Below, in pieces: positions 12,172 to 23,672 of a stretch of DNA of 64,000 nucleotides (its first letter is position 1; every line of letters begins with the position of its first letter). The stretch spans positions 78,060-142,059 of the forward strand of contig CAJJDO010000034.1 of NCBI GenBank assembly GCA_905183005.1. Direction: 5' to 3'. The DNA is from Paramecium pentaurelia (lineage: Eukaryota > Ciliophora > Oligohymenophorea > Peniculida > Parameciidae). Made by a program: the position numbers and the translations under genes. The notes under the pieces were generated by a model, which was not told the DNA's origin, ran no database searches, and saw only the letters and a program-made list of their open reading frames with translations.

Positions 12172-13301
12172 TTTTATTAAATTAATGTATTTAATTAATC
12201 TTTACAAAATATATTGCACATCATTCTGATGAATTATAATTTTAATTAAATTGTTTTAAATAAAACTAATTGTTATGATTATTAAATTTGAATATTCAAA
12301 TAATATGATATTCTAAATATTAACAAAAATTTATAAATTAGAAACTTTATCTATAAAAATGTGATCTTACTATATATATTTATCACCTAAAAGAAATTTA
12401 TTAATAATGTCATAATTTAAATTAAACTAGAAATTATAAAAAAAAATAATCAACATTTATTGATTATTTATTAAATCTCTACCAAATATTTAGGATAAGT
12501 TTTTATAAAATAATAACTTTCATTATTATATGATTTTTAATTAACAAAGTTTAAATATTATTATAATTTAACTAATTTACTTTAGGTAATCTTAATATTA
12601 CATTTTTGATTTGTAAAAATACTTTTCAGGTTTAGCACTATTTCTTTTTTTATATTGTACAAATTCTAAAATATGTCTTGAACTTAAGGATATATTTGCA
12701 TAATTATGCAATTTTTGTATAGAGTTAATAATAGTTCATATGAATTAAATAAACCTTAAAAGGAAAGATAAGTAATATATATAAATTATATTCTTTTCTA
12801 AACAATATATTGATAATATTATTGGTTGTTTAAAATGAGTAAAAATATTTAAATGCATTACCTAATAAATTAGTAGTATATTTAGTGAACAATTGATATA
12901 TTATAATTAGAAATAACTTAATTATCAATAAATACAAATTCAAATTAGAAATACTCTAAAATCTCTTCAATAACTTATCTAAATTCTTAAAATTTGAAAA
13001 TTGAGTTTCTTAATTTTATTATAATAGATGATAAGATATATTTGATAATATATAATTCATTTATATATTATTATTATCTGGACTAAATTTTAGAAGTCAG
13101 ATGATTATTTTATAATTGAATATATATTGATTATTTTTAATTAATTAATTTTTAATATAATTCATAATAGTACTATAAGAAATTAATTACAATTACATAA
13201 TTTATATTCCAATTATAAAATTGGAATATGTAAGATGGCATTATTGTAAATAAGAAATCTGTTAGCTTAATTTTAGATTTTTACATATAAATATAAGAAT
13301 T
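12172..13301. other. Gene-poor interval with an inverted repeat
   Basis: About 1.1 kb of AT-rich DNA without a gene I can defend. A plus-strand frame at roughly 12900-13105 is open and has mildly protein-like composition, but lacks a start that splices to it. A perfect inverted repeat with 11-bp arms and a 4-bp loop occurs at 13204-13229 (ATATTCCAATT and complement). Confidence 0.5.
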
Positions 13302-14012
13302 TCATTGAGATATCTTTTAGAGTTCAAAGGATCCAAAAAAATTCTGATCTTATATTCCTTAAATTCCATAAACTTTCCATTTTCCTTAAAACTTATTATC
13401 TTGTTCAATAAAAGATCCTTTATATTGTTAAAGTAAATATATGTTATCAATAGAATCGATCATCTGAAATAAATCAGAGTCGAGAGAAGTTCTAAGATAG
13501 ACTTATATTTCTTAATTAGATTATATTATAATATTTCCTTCAGCAGACCATAGATATTATTGTTTTTATTGTGTAATTTATAATTCTAGTTTATTATGGT
13601 GTACCTATATAGTTTTGAATTTAAGTAATTTTGTATTACATTTTTAATTATTGATCGTTTTAAGATTCCAAAGAGAATTTTGTATAGAATCTTAGATTTA
13701 ACTAATTTTAACTATGTTTTTTTGAATAGAGCACAAATTCTCTTGTATTAATTTCTGTTCTAGATCTTTTTTGAGTTTTTTTCTTCTTGAAACTTCAAAA
13801 ATGACACCACATACACAAATCAGTATCAAAACACAAAATATAAGTATGATTATAGGATAATTTTGGTTATCTTAGGTATTTTGTTCTGACGTAATAGTTT
13901 AAACATTTTTAAGAAATTGTTCTTAATTGAGAAATGTTGTTATATTTGGAATATTAGGGTAGTTTAAAATTTTTGATGATGAATTTGTTTACAATTGAGG
14001 TATTTATTACAT
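13302..14012 (-). CDS. Single-pass membrane protein with coiled-coil cytoplasmic part
   Basis: A hydrophobic helix (PIIILIFCVLILICVCGVIF, about 13800-13860) is followed by a basic stop-transfer patch (EVSRRKKLKKD) and then a glutamine-rich, probably helical segment of about 150 residues. It ends FELQKISQ before TGA at 13302-13304. The N-terminal part is short and Asn/Thr/Gln-rich, suggesting the outside. The start is uncertain: I used the in-frame ATG at 14010-14012, but the frame stays open upstream and a spliced first exon is possible. Function not recognised. Confidence 0.65.
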
Positions 14013-14192
14013 TGATTAAATTATGTTCTTAGCATATGAGAATAATTAAGTGAATTGTATTAAATTTAGAATTTATTTATACCATTTTTGTTATATTCCA
14101 TATTTCTTAATATAAAAATGATATATAGAGAATATATTAATAATGGTTTAATTTAATATAAATATACTCTTATTTTTACATATACTGATTTT

Positions 14193-15517
14193 TCAACTTA
14201 ATTCCTTCTCTACTTCAGCCAAATCTTTGGGCATTTCATCAATTTTAGTGTTGTAATATTTTTCAACTTCTAATAAAAGATTAGCTTCTTATTAAGCAAC
14301 CATATTGATTGCAACTCCCTTTCTACCATATCTACCAGCTCTTCCAACTCTAAAAAATATATTTATATTTATGATACCTATGAATATATTATTCTTTGAG
14401 TCTTGGGAATTCATAATTGATGACCAAAGATAATTATTAAACATCAATACCTCTTCCCATAAGATCTGTAGAAACTAGAATTCTTGCAGCTCCTTTTTTG
14501 AACTCTTACATAACCTAATTTATATACAATTAATTTACTTATTCTCTTTCTTTTTATTCCATTTGACTATGGATTTTACTAACAGTAAAACCTTCTGTTG
14601 TTAATTTATCATAGAGATCATCAACTGTTTTTTTGGAATTGCAAAATAATATTGATTATGAAACTGTAAGATTCTTATATAATTCAACCAAAACTTTGAA
14701 CTTTTGGTCTTCTTATTAAATGGCAATGTAGAATTATCTAATACCTTCCAAAGTCAATTATTCTTTCTTGACTAAAATCTTTGCTGTTCCTTCTCTCAAA
14801 AATTATTTACTTAATTCAATAATTTCTTATGGGAATGTTGCACTAAATAATGCTATGAAGAATATATGATTAAAATATACCAATTTAGATATCTCCTGGT
14901 ACCATTTTAAGAATTTCAGCGAAATTATCACTAAATCCTTAATCTAACATCTAATCAGCTTCATCAACTACTAATAATTTCATGAAAGTGGCATCCAAAT
15001 ATTTGTTTTTCATCATATCAATCAATCTACCTGGTGTGGCAATGATAATGTGTACACCTTATTTACATTTTTCTCTAGTTTCTTAAGTTGATGTTCCACC
15101 AATACAACAAAAGGCTTCTATATTTAAATATTATCCTATTCCTTTGACAACATCATAAATTTGCTTTGCCAATTCTCTAACTGGTGCCAATATGATGACT
15201 TATGTTTTTCTTTAATTTGGGTCTATTCTTTGTAAAGCACCAATAGTAAATGTACCTGTCTTTCCAGTTCCTATAAAATATAATAAAATTAGAGTATTTA
15301 CCTGATTAAGCTTATGCTAATACATCTTTTCCTAGGATGATTGGTTTAATGGCCTTTTGTTAGATGGCTGATGGTCTTTCAAAACCATATGAGAAGATGC
15401 CTCTCAATAAATCTTTGCTTAAGGTTAATTCTTCGAATGTTTCGACTTACTTATTAATTTACGATAATAATTTACCTCTATCCAATTTTCTTATAAATCT
15501 TATGTAGCTTGATCCAT
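14193..15517 (-). CDS. eIF4A-type DEAD-box RNA helicase
   Basis: ATP-dependent RNA helicase with all motifs in order: AQAQSGTGKTG (motif I), PTREL-type motif Ia, VVDEADQMLD (DEAD, motif II), LFSATFP (SAT, motif III), STDLMGRGIDV (motif V) and HRVGRAGRYGRKG (motif VI). Length of about 395 residues fits eIF4A/FAL1, which unwind mRNA leaders or act in the exon-junction complex. Start MDQATQDLQENW at 15517. Five introns restore every motif: 15450-15475 (26 nt), 15271-15301 (31 nt, in the Walker A loop), 14853-14880 (28 nt), 14515-14538 (24 nt) and 14350-14377 (28 nt, inside motif VI). The C-terminus DEMPKDLAEVEKELS differs from the usual eIF4A ending. Confidence 0.93.
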
Positions 15518-15716
15518 AAATATTCTAATAAAAATATTTTTATTTTCTTACTTTTAATGTCCTTTTTATTTAAAAATAAAGATTTAAATTAGAAAGCATA
15601 ATCAAATAAAATTAAATAGTTTGGAAAACAAAACTAGATGAACTAGATTCTTCTAATAATGAATGATCAGGTAAAATAATGTTATATTAATATTGATATT
15701 ATTATAATTATTATTT

Positions 15717-16744
15717 TCATCTTCCACGGGCTATGGCTAATATTTCTATAATTCTTAAGAACAACTGTATTATAGTAGCATAGAGCAACAAAGATCCGAT
15801 CACATAATCATCAATTGATAATTTAAGTTTCTTAATATTATTTAAATAATTCTTACTCCTTTGCCCATAATTAATTAGGTCTCCCATATCAAATAGAATC
15901 CATAGAATACTATAAACAATGTGCACAATAAGATATAGATAACTGCAGACCACCAAATACATGACATAATGACTAACATCAATATGGTTGGACAAAGAAT
16001 AAATATTGCACCAACTAAAAATATGGAATGATTGATACTTTTGAATGAGAAATCTGTTTTTGTTTTGCAAGCATACAATGTTAATGCAAAGACTATTACA
16101 AATGTTATTCCCCAGGCTTACCAAACTATTGCTTATCCCCAATAGATAGCCATCAATATGCAAAAGGTTGTAAGAGTGAATCCGAAGAAAATAATATATA
16201 GTAATAACACTACATAATTAGTAGGAGCCTAAGTTTACAAATGTAATTTACTTTTCTTGCAATGTTTCCACCACAGTATAACATACATTACAATATCAAT
16301 GCAACAAAAAAGGAAACATAGAATAACCAAGTAGGTGCAGGATAAAGGTAATATCCTGTGTTGCATATTATAGGTCCATAACCACTATAAAAGCATTCTG
16401 TTAGAAATCCGCCCTCTAGTTAAACAAGCCAAAAGGCCATCCCTGTATAAAGCCCTAAGGCAATCATCACTAATGTAATTAAAAGTTCTAAAGTCAAAAG
16501 AGTGTACACTTTTTTAACGAAATCAGCTCTAATGTAAGCATCTTAAAAGTCAGCCAGGTCTAAATAATCTTAATTTTATAATACATCCGTAATTATCATT
16601 CATTTTTTAAACTTTTCCATCTTATGTGTCAAATGCTTAAGGATTATAATATTATTGTTATTGTTATTAATATTATTGTTATTGATACTGTTGTTAATTG
16701 TTCTGGTTGTATTAGTAATAATCTTGGTTAGAATTATTGTACAT
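15717..16744 (-). CDS. Bax inhibitor-1/LFG-family multipass membrane protein
   Basis: Six to seven hydrophobic segments carrying the family signature LYACKTKTDFS and a C-terminal acidic pair (SIDDYVIGSLLLY), as in BI-1/TMBIM calcium-leak channels of the ER and Golgi. The N-terminus is a Q/N/Y-rich cytoplasmic tail (MYNNSNQDYYQYN..), resembling the LFG subgroup. On the plus strand the stretch coding this tail looks like a simple TTA/TTG repeat. Introns: 16560-16584 (25 nt), 16229-16251 (23 nt), 15831-15856 (26 nt). Stop TGA at 15717-15719. A second family member lies at 39463-40435; the two differ mainly in the N-terminal tail. Confidence 0.9.
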
Positions 16745-17291
16745 TTTTTATAGATGATAAAAATATTAATTAAAGTTTTCGATATCTCAATTGTTTAAAA
16801 ATCATAAAATCAATATATTATTAATTTATTCTATATTGTATTTCTAGAGAATTTATCTGTCTCTTTTATATATATATTTATTATGTACTTCATAAAATAT
16901 TATTGATCTCAATCTATATATATGAAAAACTTATATAATATTTCATTAATTATACACATTAACACATTTTTTAACTTCATATTAAATTCATAATTTTAAA
17001 ATTTATATATTATTTTATTATATAATAATCAAATTTATGATTCATATTATTAAACAATTATATAATTATAATAGAAAAAAAATGTGAACAGTTTAAGTTC
17101 TTAAATTTATAATAGAAAATGGTGATTTTAAACAATTAAAGAGTTAACAATTAATTTTGAATTGAGATTATTATAGTAACCTTGTTGAATATTAAAAATA
17201 AATTTACAATAGATTTTATGATAATAAATTATGATTAATAAATATAACAGCATTAATAAAGTTTCAAAATTAAAGAACAATCACAAAGACA
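16745..17291. other. Intergenic, no gene seen
   Basis: Strongly AT-rich spacer between divergent genes (Bax-inhibitor-like on minus, RING protein on plus). Probably holds both promoters; no specific element recognised. Confidence 0.6.
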
Positions 17292-17791
17292 ATGTTATCA
17301 ATAGTTGAAGAAAGAAAGGGTATTTAATGAAATAAGTTTTAGAAGAATAATAAAGATAGGAGTTTTTAATTGATGAAATTCCACTTAGAATATGGGAATA
17401 AGGTATTAATGTAATAATTATATAGTTACTAATCAATATAGATAAGAGATAATGGTATAATCTATGAAATATTGATAATTAGACCTTAGAAAATCAATTA
17501 TGGTAGATGGATATTGATAAGGTTTTTTAAAAGGATAATGGAGTACCAAAAAAATTATAATAGAAATTAAGGATGATGAAAATGGGTAAGTCCAATAGAG
17601 AGTGTAGTATTTGCTGTAATCATTTTTTAAAAGGTAATAATAATCTATATATTTTAGATGAAACAATAATATAACTTCCTTGTAAACATATTTTCCATAA
17701 ATAATGCTTATTTTCTTGGCTTGATCATAGTACAAAATGTCCAAATTGTCGGAGTGATGTTTTACATACATTAATGAATTAATTGAAATGA
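17292..17791 (+). CDS. Small RING-H2 finger protein
   Basis: About 140 residues after removal of three introns: 17320-17342 (23 nt), 17403-17425 (23 nt) and 17455-17482 (28 nt). The C-terminal half is a RING-H2 finger: CSICCNHF..LPCKHIFHKQCLFSWLDHSTKCPNCR, with the spacing expected for an E3 ubiquitin ligase. The N-terminus is charged and Q-rich without membrane segments, so the protein is probably soluble. Stop TGA at 17789-17791. Substrate unknown. Confidence 0.85.
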
Positions 17792-18289
17792 TATACATTT
17801 CTATGGAAAAATTTATATTAAACTTATTTATAAAAATAATTTAAATGATAAATTGGATCATTTATACTTAATCCATAATCTTTTATCTTTTGTATAAATA
17901 TAAAAATATCATTTCATTCTATAAAAATTTGAATTGTATTAGTCTTTCATTTTTATTTCATTCATTTTTTAATTAGATTGATTTTATTAGTTAATAAGTA
18001 TTATTAATTATGTAAATACTTCATTTTTAGTTTTTTTTATTTTAAATTATTGTATTTCAAAGTTTTTAAAAGTAATAATTAACTCTCTTAATTCCTTAAT
18101 TTTCAATAAATTAGAAAATGAATCAAAGAACATTCTATTTTTATACGTTTAAATATAATTAAGTATCATAGACATTTGAGAATAAACAAATTACAAATAC
18201 ATAAAAGTTTATTGTATTATTTATTCTAAATTGTTGTTATTGAGTAGCAATGAGAAATTAAAATTTATTTATTAATAATATCTGTTATA
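17792..18289. other. Intergenic, no gene seen
   Basis: AT-rich spacer between two plus-strand genes. Short homopolymer runs only; no reading frame or RNA gene that I can support. Confidence 0.6.
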
Positions 18290-20722
18290 ATGATTAACAA
18301 CAACAATCGAAAACTCTAATCATAAAAAGATGTGAGAAGTAAAGTGAATACTGGGTTGAATCGTAGGAATGAGAGTCCTTAAAAAAGAGTATAATCTGCA
18401 GTTTAATCAGTATATTATTATATTAAATAGGGTGATAAATCGATTGATTAAAGTGGAAATCTAACAGAACAACTTAATTCTATAGTTTAGGATTATTTAT
18501 TAAGATCAAATTGTATTAAAACATTAGAGCAATTTAAAATTGAATCTTAATTTGCAACTGAATAAAGTAACGAAACTGAACATATTATATTGGGACATTT
18601 TGATAGAGGAGAAAGAGATAAGTTTTTCGAATCATGGAGTAGATACATTCCAATTTCTCAAAGATAGGATCATTATTCTTGGAAATTAGAATTCTACATA
18701 CAAATCTATTTCTTTATCTATCCCATTCATCCAGTATTTAAAAAGTAAGGTTAAATTGATAAACATTCAATTAATCAATTGAAAATCTATCTTGAGACAA
18801 AAGGTGGAGATTTATCGAAAACTAATGAAGTTCTTCCATTCTATGCTTTACCATATGTAAAAAACATATAAAATCATCCATCTTTTTCATATTTATTTAC
18901 TCATGAATGGATATCAGATTTAAGAATGAAATTGAAGGAATTTATTCAATCAATTTATGGATCAGATTAATATGGTTCTATTTTAAAAAGGTTATTTTTA
19001 TCAAAAGAAGGATCTAATAATTATTAACAATAAAATGATCAAAAAAGATAAATAGAAATGAAATAATTACAATAAGAAAATTTAGAACTTAAAAAGAAGA
19101 ATCAACAATAGATTTAAGCAATACAAGAATTAAATCATTTAGCATAAAAAAATTTAACAGAAGCTTAAAAAAAATGGTTCTCTTTTACAGGTGAAATGTT
19201 AAAAATGTAGAAAGAAATGTTGAAATATATAGAAAATAATAAGAAAATACCAGAGTAGATATAACAATTCAAAAAGAAAATTACATCTTATGATAAATTC
19301 TTTAGTTAGAATTTAGAAGACTTAGTAAATAAATCAGAAGACATTTCTCTATTTAATAATATTACATAACCAGATCATGATCTATCTGAAATTACTAATT
19401 AGCAATGTATATTGTTATTATAATAATATTAATAGAAATTAATCCAGTTTAATAATCAATAGAAGAATATATTCCTTTAAATTATAATAAAATTATTTAG
19501 TTGTTTACAAAATCTCAGAATCCAGTATTAATAGCAACAGTATTGTAAGCATTGAGATGGAGAATTACAAGAGCAAGAAGTGCATTAGAAAGAAGATCTG
19601 TTGTAGTTGCTTATTAAACTCATGATTTGATAGGAACTCATTAAAGAAATATTATTTTAGCATAACATTTAATGTTTAAAGCAGCCCCTATAATTTAATG
19701 TTAAACATTAAAATTAATGAATGCTTTAGCTTCAGATTATGATGGTAGAACTTATTTAATATCAAATTCTCAACTAATAAAATTATTAATTGAATTAATA
19801 AAAAAAGATTAGACTGATTCAATAAAAAGAAAAAATGCAATAGGTACATTACAGAAATTATCATTACGTAAATAAAGTCAAATTTGGATGTTAGATAATG
19901 ATATCATTTATGTGGCTTTAACAATTTTATAAAGAGTATAATATATAAATAAATTTTAGGAAAAATTTAATCTTAGTGAATATACATATGAATATATAAC
20001 TGCATTGATTATGAATTTATCATTGAGTTCAAGAGGACGTGATGCTTTATCTATGAATAAAGAATTAGCTTTTGAAGTTTTATTTGAATTAATAGAATTT
20101 CCTAATGATTAGATAAGAACCTTTACTAATGGGACATTTTATTCAATGTTTAGTAGAAGAGAATTAAGAGATTATGCATATTAATTAAATATACCTTAAG
20201 AATTACCTAAATTATTGTCTACTAGTGAAGAAAGATTTAAGAAATAAATTTAATATATGATTGAATAATTAGAAAGTAATGAAGATGATTATGAACAATC
20301 ATAATTGGAAGAAGATAATGATGTAGATGATTTAGAAGATGATGAAGAATGTCCAGTTGATGATGAAGATGAAGATGATTTAGAAAATAATGATATGGTT
20401 GTTGGAGAAGAATTATTAAAGAATGAATTTGCTTTAGATAATGAACAAGCAGAATAATAAAGATAATTAATGGAATCCATTATGCAAAAAGAATTATAAT
20501 AGAGAAGTATCTATTAAGAACAATTAAGAGATTCTCAATTAGAGAAAATGCCTATTGGATGTAAATATAATATATTATTATTTTAATGTAGAAGGTCCAT
20601 TCATAGCTGATAGTCTAGCACAAATTAATTAAAAACAAGTGTAACCATAAGCTTAGGCTTTCTAATCTAGACCAAAAATACCCAGAACTCCTCCCATTTA
20701 ATAATAATATTATTAACATTGA
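18290..20722 (+). CDS. ARMC9-like LisH/coiled-coil/armadillo protein
   Basis: Starts MINNNNRKLQSQ. A LisH motif (LNSIVQDYLLRSNCIKTLEQF) lies near residue 60, then a conserved helical region, a coiled coil (about 19040-19300) and a C-terminal armadillo-type helical array. Parts of the array (YTYEYITALIMNLSLSSRG and FTNGTFYSMFS) resemble the animal ciliary/basal-body protein ARMC9, as I recall that family. An acidic, Asp/Glu-rich stretch follows, then a proline-containing tail. Introns at 19407-19435 (29 nt) and 20561-20591 (31 nt) are required. A 21-nt intron-like segment near 18400-18420 (GTATAT..ATAG) is in frame and undecided. Likely a ciliary base protein. Confidence 0.8.
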
Positions 20723-21085
20723 TATAAATTATTGAAAAAATAATATACTGATTTTTTATTATTTAGTTAATATAATTATAATATTAGCTTTATAATCTAT
20801 TGTAAACTATTCTAAAAAATTTAAATTATACTTAAATCATAACTAAAATGAATAAATATTTTTATGATAACAAAAAAGAATTATTTTATATTGTTATCAT
20901 ATTAATTTAAAGCTTATAATATTAAATATATCTAATGATATTTTATGATAATCCAAATATATAATGATATTTTTATTCTAAATTTATTTTTATAAGTTGT
21001 TAAATTTATATATTTTGAATTTCTTATATAAATTAAACACAAAATTTAATTGATATATTCATTATTTAAAAATAATCATAATTAA
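20723..21085. other. Intergenic between convergent genes
   Basis: AT-rich spacer between the 3' ends of the ARMC9-like gene (plus) and the GSK3-type kinase (minus). No feature recognised. Confidence 0.6.
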
Positions 21086-22484
21086 TCAGCAAACTGTTTT
21101 TAAAGGTTTCGAAGTATTAGCATACCAATCTGGTATTAAAGTAATCATTTATTATTAAGTCATTTTAGATGTTTCTTCTAATATTTTAAATATAAATTAA
21201 TACCATTTGAAAATTCAAATAGATCAGAAGCACTAAGTTTGATTGTGCTTTAGATTGTTTTAAATTAATCTCTCAATTCATCAAAATATGGATGTGCTAA
21301 AGATTAAAGAGGAGTGAATCGAGTTTTAGGACAATAAGTTAATAATTTTGAAACTAAATCTATAGCTTTTGGATCTTTAGTTTTCAATACCTATAAAATT
21401 AATTTAATTATTATACTCTTCTCCAATCTCTTTATTTAATAGTAGCAAATTAATACTACTGCATATCATAATTTTTATTCATACTTAAGATCTATTCCTT
21501 AGAAGGTGTACCAAGCACTTTTACTATTTCAACCATTTAATCAACAGCTGAATCTCCTAAAAATAATGGTTCACCATTTATTAATTCAGCAATAACACAA
21601 CCTACAGACCAAACATCAATTTAAGTATTGTAATCAGTAGCTCCAAATATAAGTTCTGGAGCTCTATAGCATCTTGAACAAATATAAGCTATATTAGGTT
21701 CACCTAATATTAATCTTTTGGCACTTCCAAAATCACATAACTATAATTTATTGGTTTCTGGATTAACTAATACATTATGTGGTTTGATATCTCTATGACA
21801 TATTCCTAATATAGAAATATAACTAATAATTAATAATATTTAATACGCTATAGATCTCAATAATTGATAACTAAAAATTTTAACTAAAAGTTCAGGCATT
21901 CTCTTAAAATCTTTTATAAATGACTTATTGTATGAATAAAGAGTGTCTGAGAAGTAATCCATTACTACATTTAAATAACTTTCATCTTTATTCTCTGCTG
22001 GAGTGTAAAAAGCATATTTCATCTTTAATACATTTTAATGATCTAATTCTTATAGTATTTATAATTCTCTATTTTTATATCTTCTATCTTGTAATACTTT
22101 CTTAATAGCTACTATTTCTCCAGTTTCATTCACTTTAGCCTGCAAATATAAATATATATAATTTACTTTGTATACTACTCCAAATGATCCACTTCCAACA
22201 ACCTTTAAATTTGTATAAGTAAAATTGCTATAATCATATCTTTCAGTTGTTGCTGGCATTAATACAGACTTAGTACTATTCTTTTCAATCGAAAGAGGTT
22301 TACGAGATTATTTTTTAATTGTCTATTGTTAGAATGATTTTAATTAATTTTCAAACTTTCCCACATAAATAGAAGTTGTAGGTTCTTCTTTGTTTTTCTT
22401 AAATGGTTATTTTACCATTTAATTCATTTTTAAACGAGCTTTCAGGTTTGAAATATCTTATAATGTTTTAATCTCCTTATCCAT
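21086..22484 (-). CDS. GSK3/shaggy-type serine/threonine kinase
   Basis: Complete kinase core: glycine loop GSGSFGVVYK, VAIKKV lysine, CHRDIKPHN catalytic loop, DFGSAK and the GSK3 activation segment YICSRCYRAPELIFG, keeping the activating Tyr before ICSR. GSK3 enzymes are CMGC kinases that phosphorylate primed substrates. One oddity is SRCY where GSK3 normally has SRYY. A 27-nt intron (about 22142-22168) in the VYK|AKV region is in frame, and a 26-nt intron near 21178-21203 precedes the last exon (..EETSKMTQ to KPLKTVC). The N-terminus before the kinase domain is a helical extension; the start at 22484 (MDKEIKTLQ) is the first clean ATG, but protein-like sequence continues a little upstream. 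Confidence 0.88.
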
Positions 22485-22543
22485 TTCTTCAACTTCTGTA
22501 ACTACTCTTCTGTTTTATTCTTCCGACTATCATTTATATACAT

Positions 22544-23559
22544 TCATCTACTTATTTCTTCAATTATTAATTGAGCATCTTCTGAAACATAATTTTTAAC
22601 GTAATTTTTAATTATATATAAATAATTCAAACAGTCATCTCTATTTTTATTTAGCTTGTATATATTACAAATATTCCTAATTTTATTAATCATTAAATAA
22701 TACTTCTTTGCTCATTTTTATTGTAAAAACTAATTCATCCTATTATGTCTTACTCTTGATTTAAGAAGATTTCACCTATTAAGGTTATTTACTTGTCTTT
22801 TTATTGTTTTATGCAATTGGAGTTGCTTATTTTTATTTATTTGTGCTATTATAATTACTAGAAGTATTCATTTTATTAGAAGGTGATTAAACCCTTTTAG
22901 ATGATATTGATACAAAGTCTGTAACTTTTTAAACATTTAATTAATTATCATTAACAGGTGGAGGTGTGGTATTCTTAATAGGAGATGATCTATAAATTTC
23001 ATTTATATATATACTACTGATTATAATTTTAAGTTTCTTCATAAATTAATCTATTAACATCAATATGAGGACTTATTAACTTTCTTAATCTCAATTTCAT
23101 TTTCTCAAAATAACCAATACGATAATCAGCATAATTTCTATCATAAAATTTATCAAAATCATCCATTCTCCCTCTTATCTATTTTTATTATTATATTAAA
23201 TTAAACTCTAGCTTATAGTACAATTAAATCTTAGTATGCTTATTTATTTCCTTTTCTGACTTCATCACACAAATCTATTTATTATATATGATATATTAAT
23301 ACGAATATAGTGTATACAAATCTGTTCTACTTCCTATGCTATGCTAGGCAATAGATCTAATCGTAAGACCAACCATTACTCTGCACTCATATTAATTTTT
23401 AATAATTAATTTTATAATCAGTTCCATTTGATTATTTTCTACAAAATATTTCTCTATAATAATTTATCCTAAATTTTATTTTTTTGATTCTTCTAATTCT
23501 ATTATATGTATATTAACTGAATCTACATCTTTATATACTTAAATTCCATTTGTTTGCAT
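22544..23559 (-). CDS. Unknown protein, low-complexity middle and helical C-terminus
   Basis: Continuous frame from ATG at 23559 (MQTNGIQVYKD) to TGA at 22544-22546, with introns of 28 nt near 22985-23025 (GTAGTA..TATAG) and 28 nt near 22645-22675 (GTAATA..AATAG). The N-terminal 110 residues look globular (alternating hydrophobic strands such as VNIHIIELEE and MELIIKLIIKN). The middle is Ser/Thr/Pro/Gln/Asn-rich with PPPV and KTSKQPQQ. The C-terminus is acidic and helical (LIIEEISR). No domain recognised. It ends 60 bp before the GSK3-type gene on the same strand. Confidence 0.7.
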
Positions 23560-23672
23560 ACTTTCCCATGAATAATTTTAGTAAAGAAAGATTTTATAAT
23601 AAATTAAAGATTATTTACAATATATATTAATTGTATGTTATTATTATAGAAATATACATAATAAACATCAAT

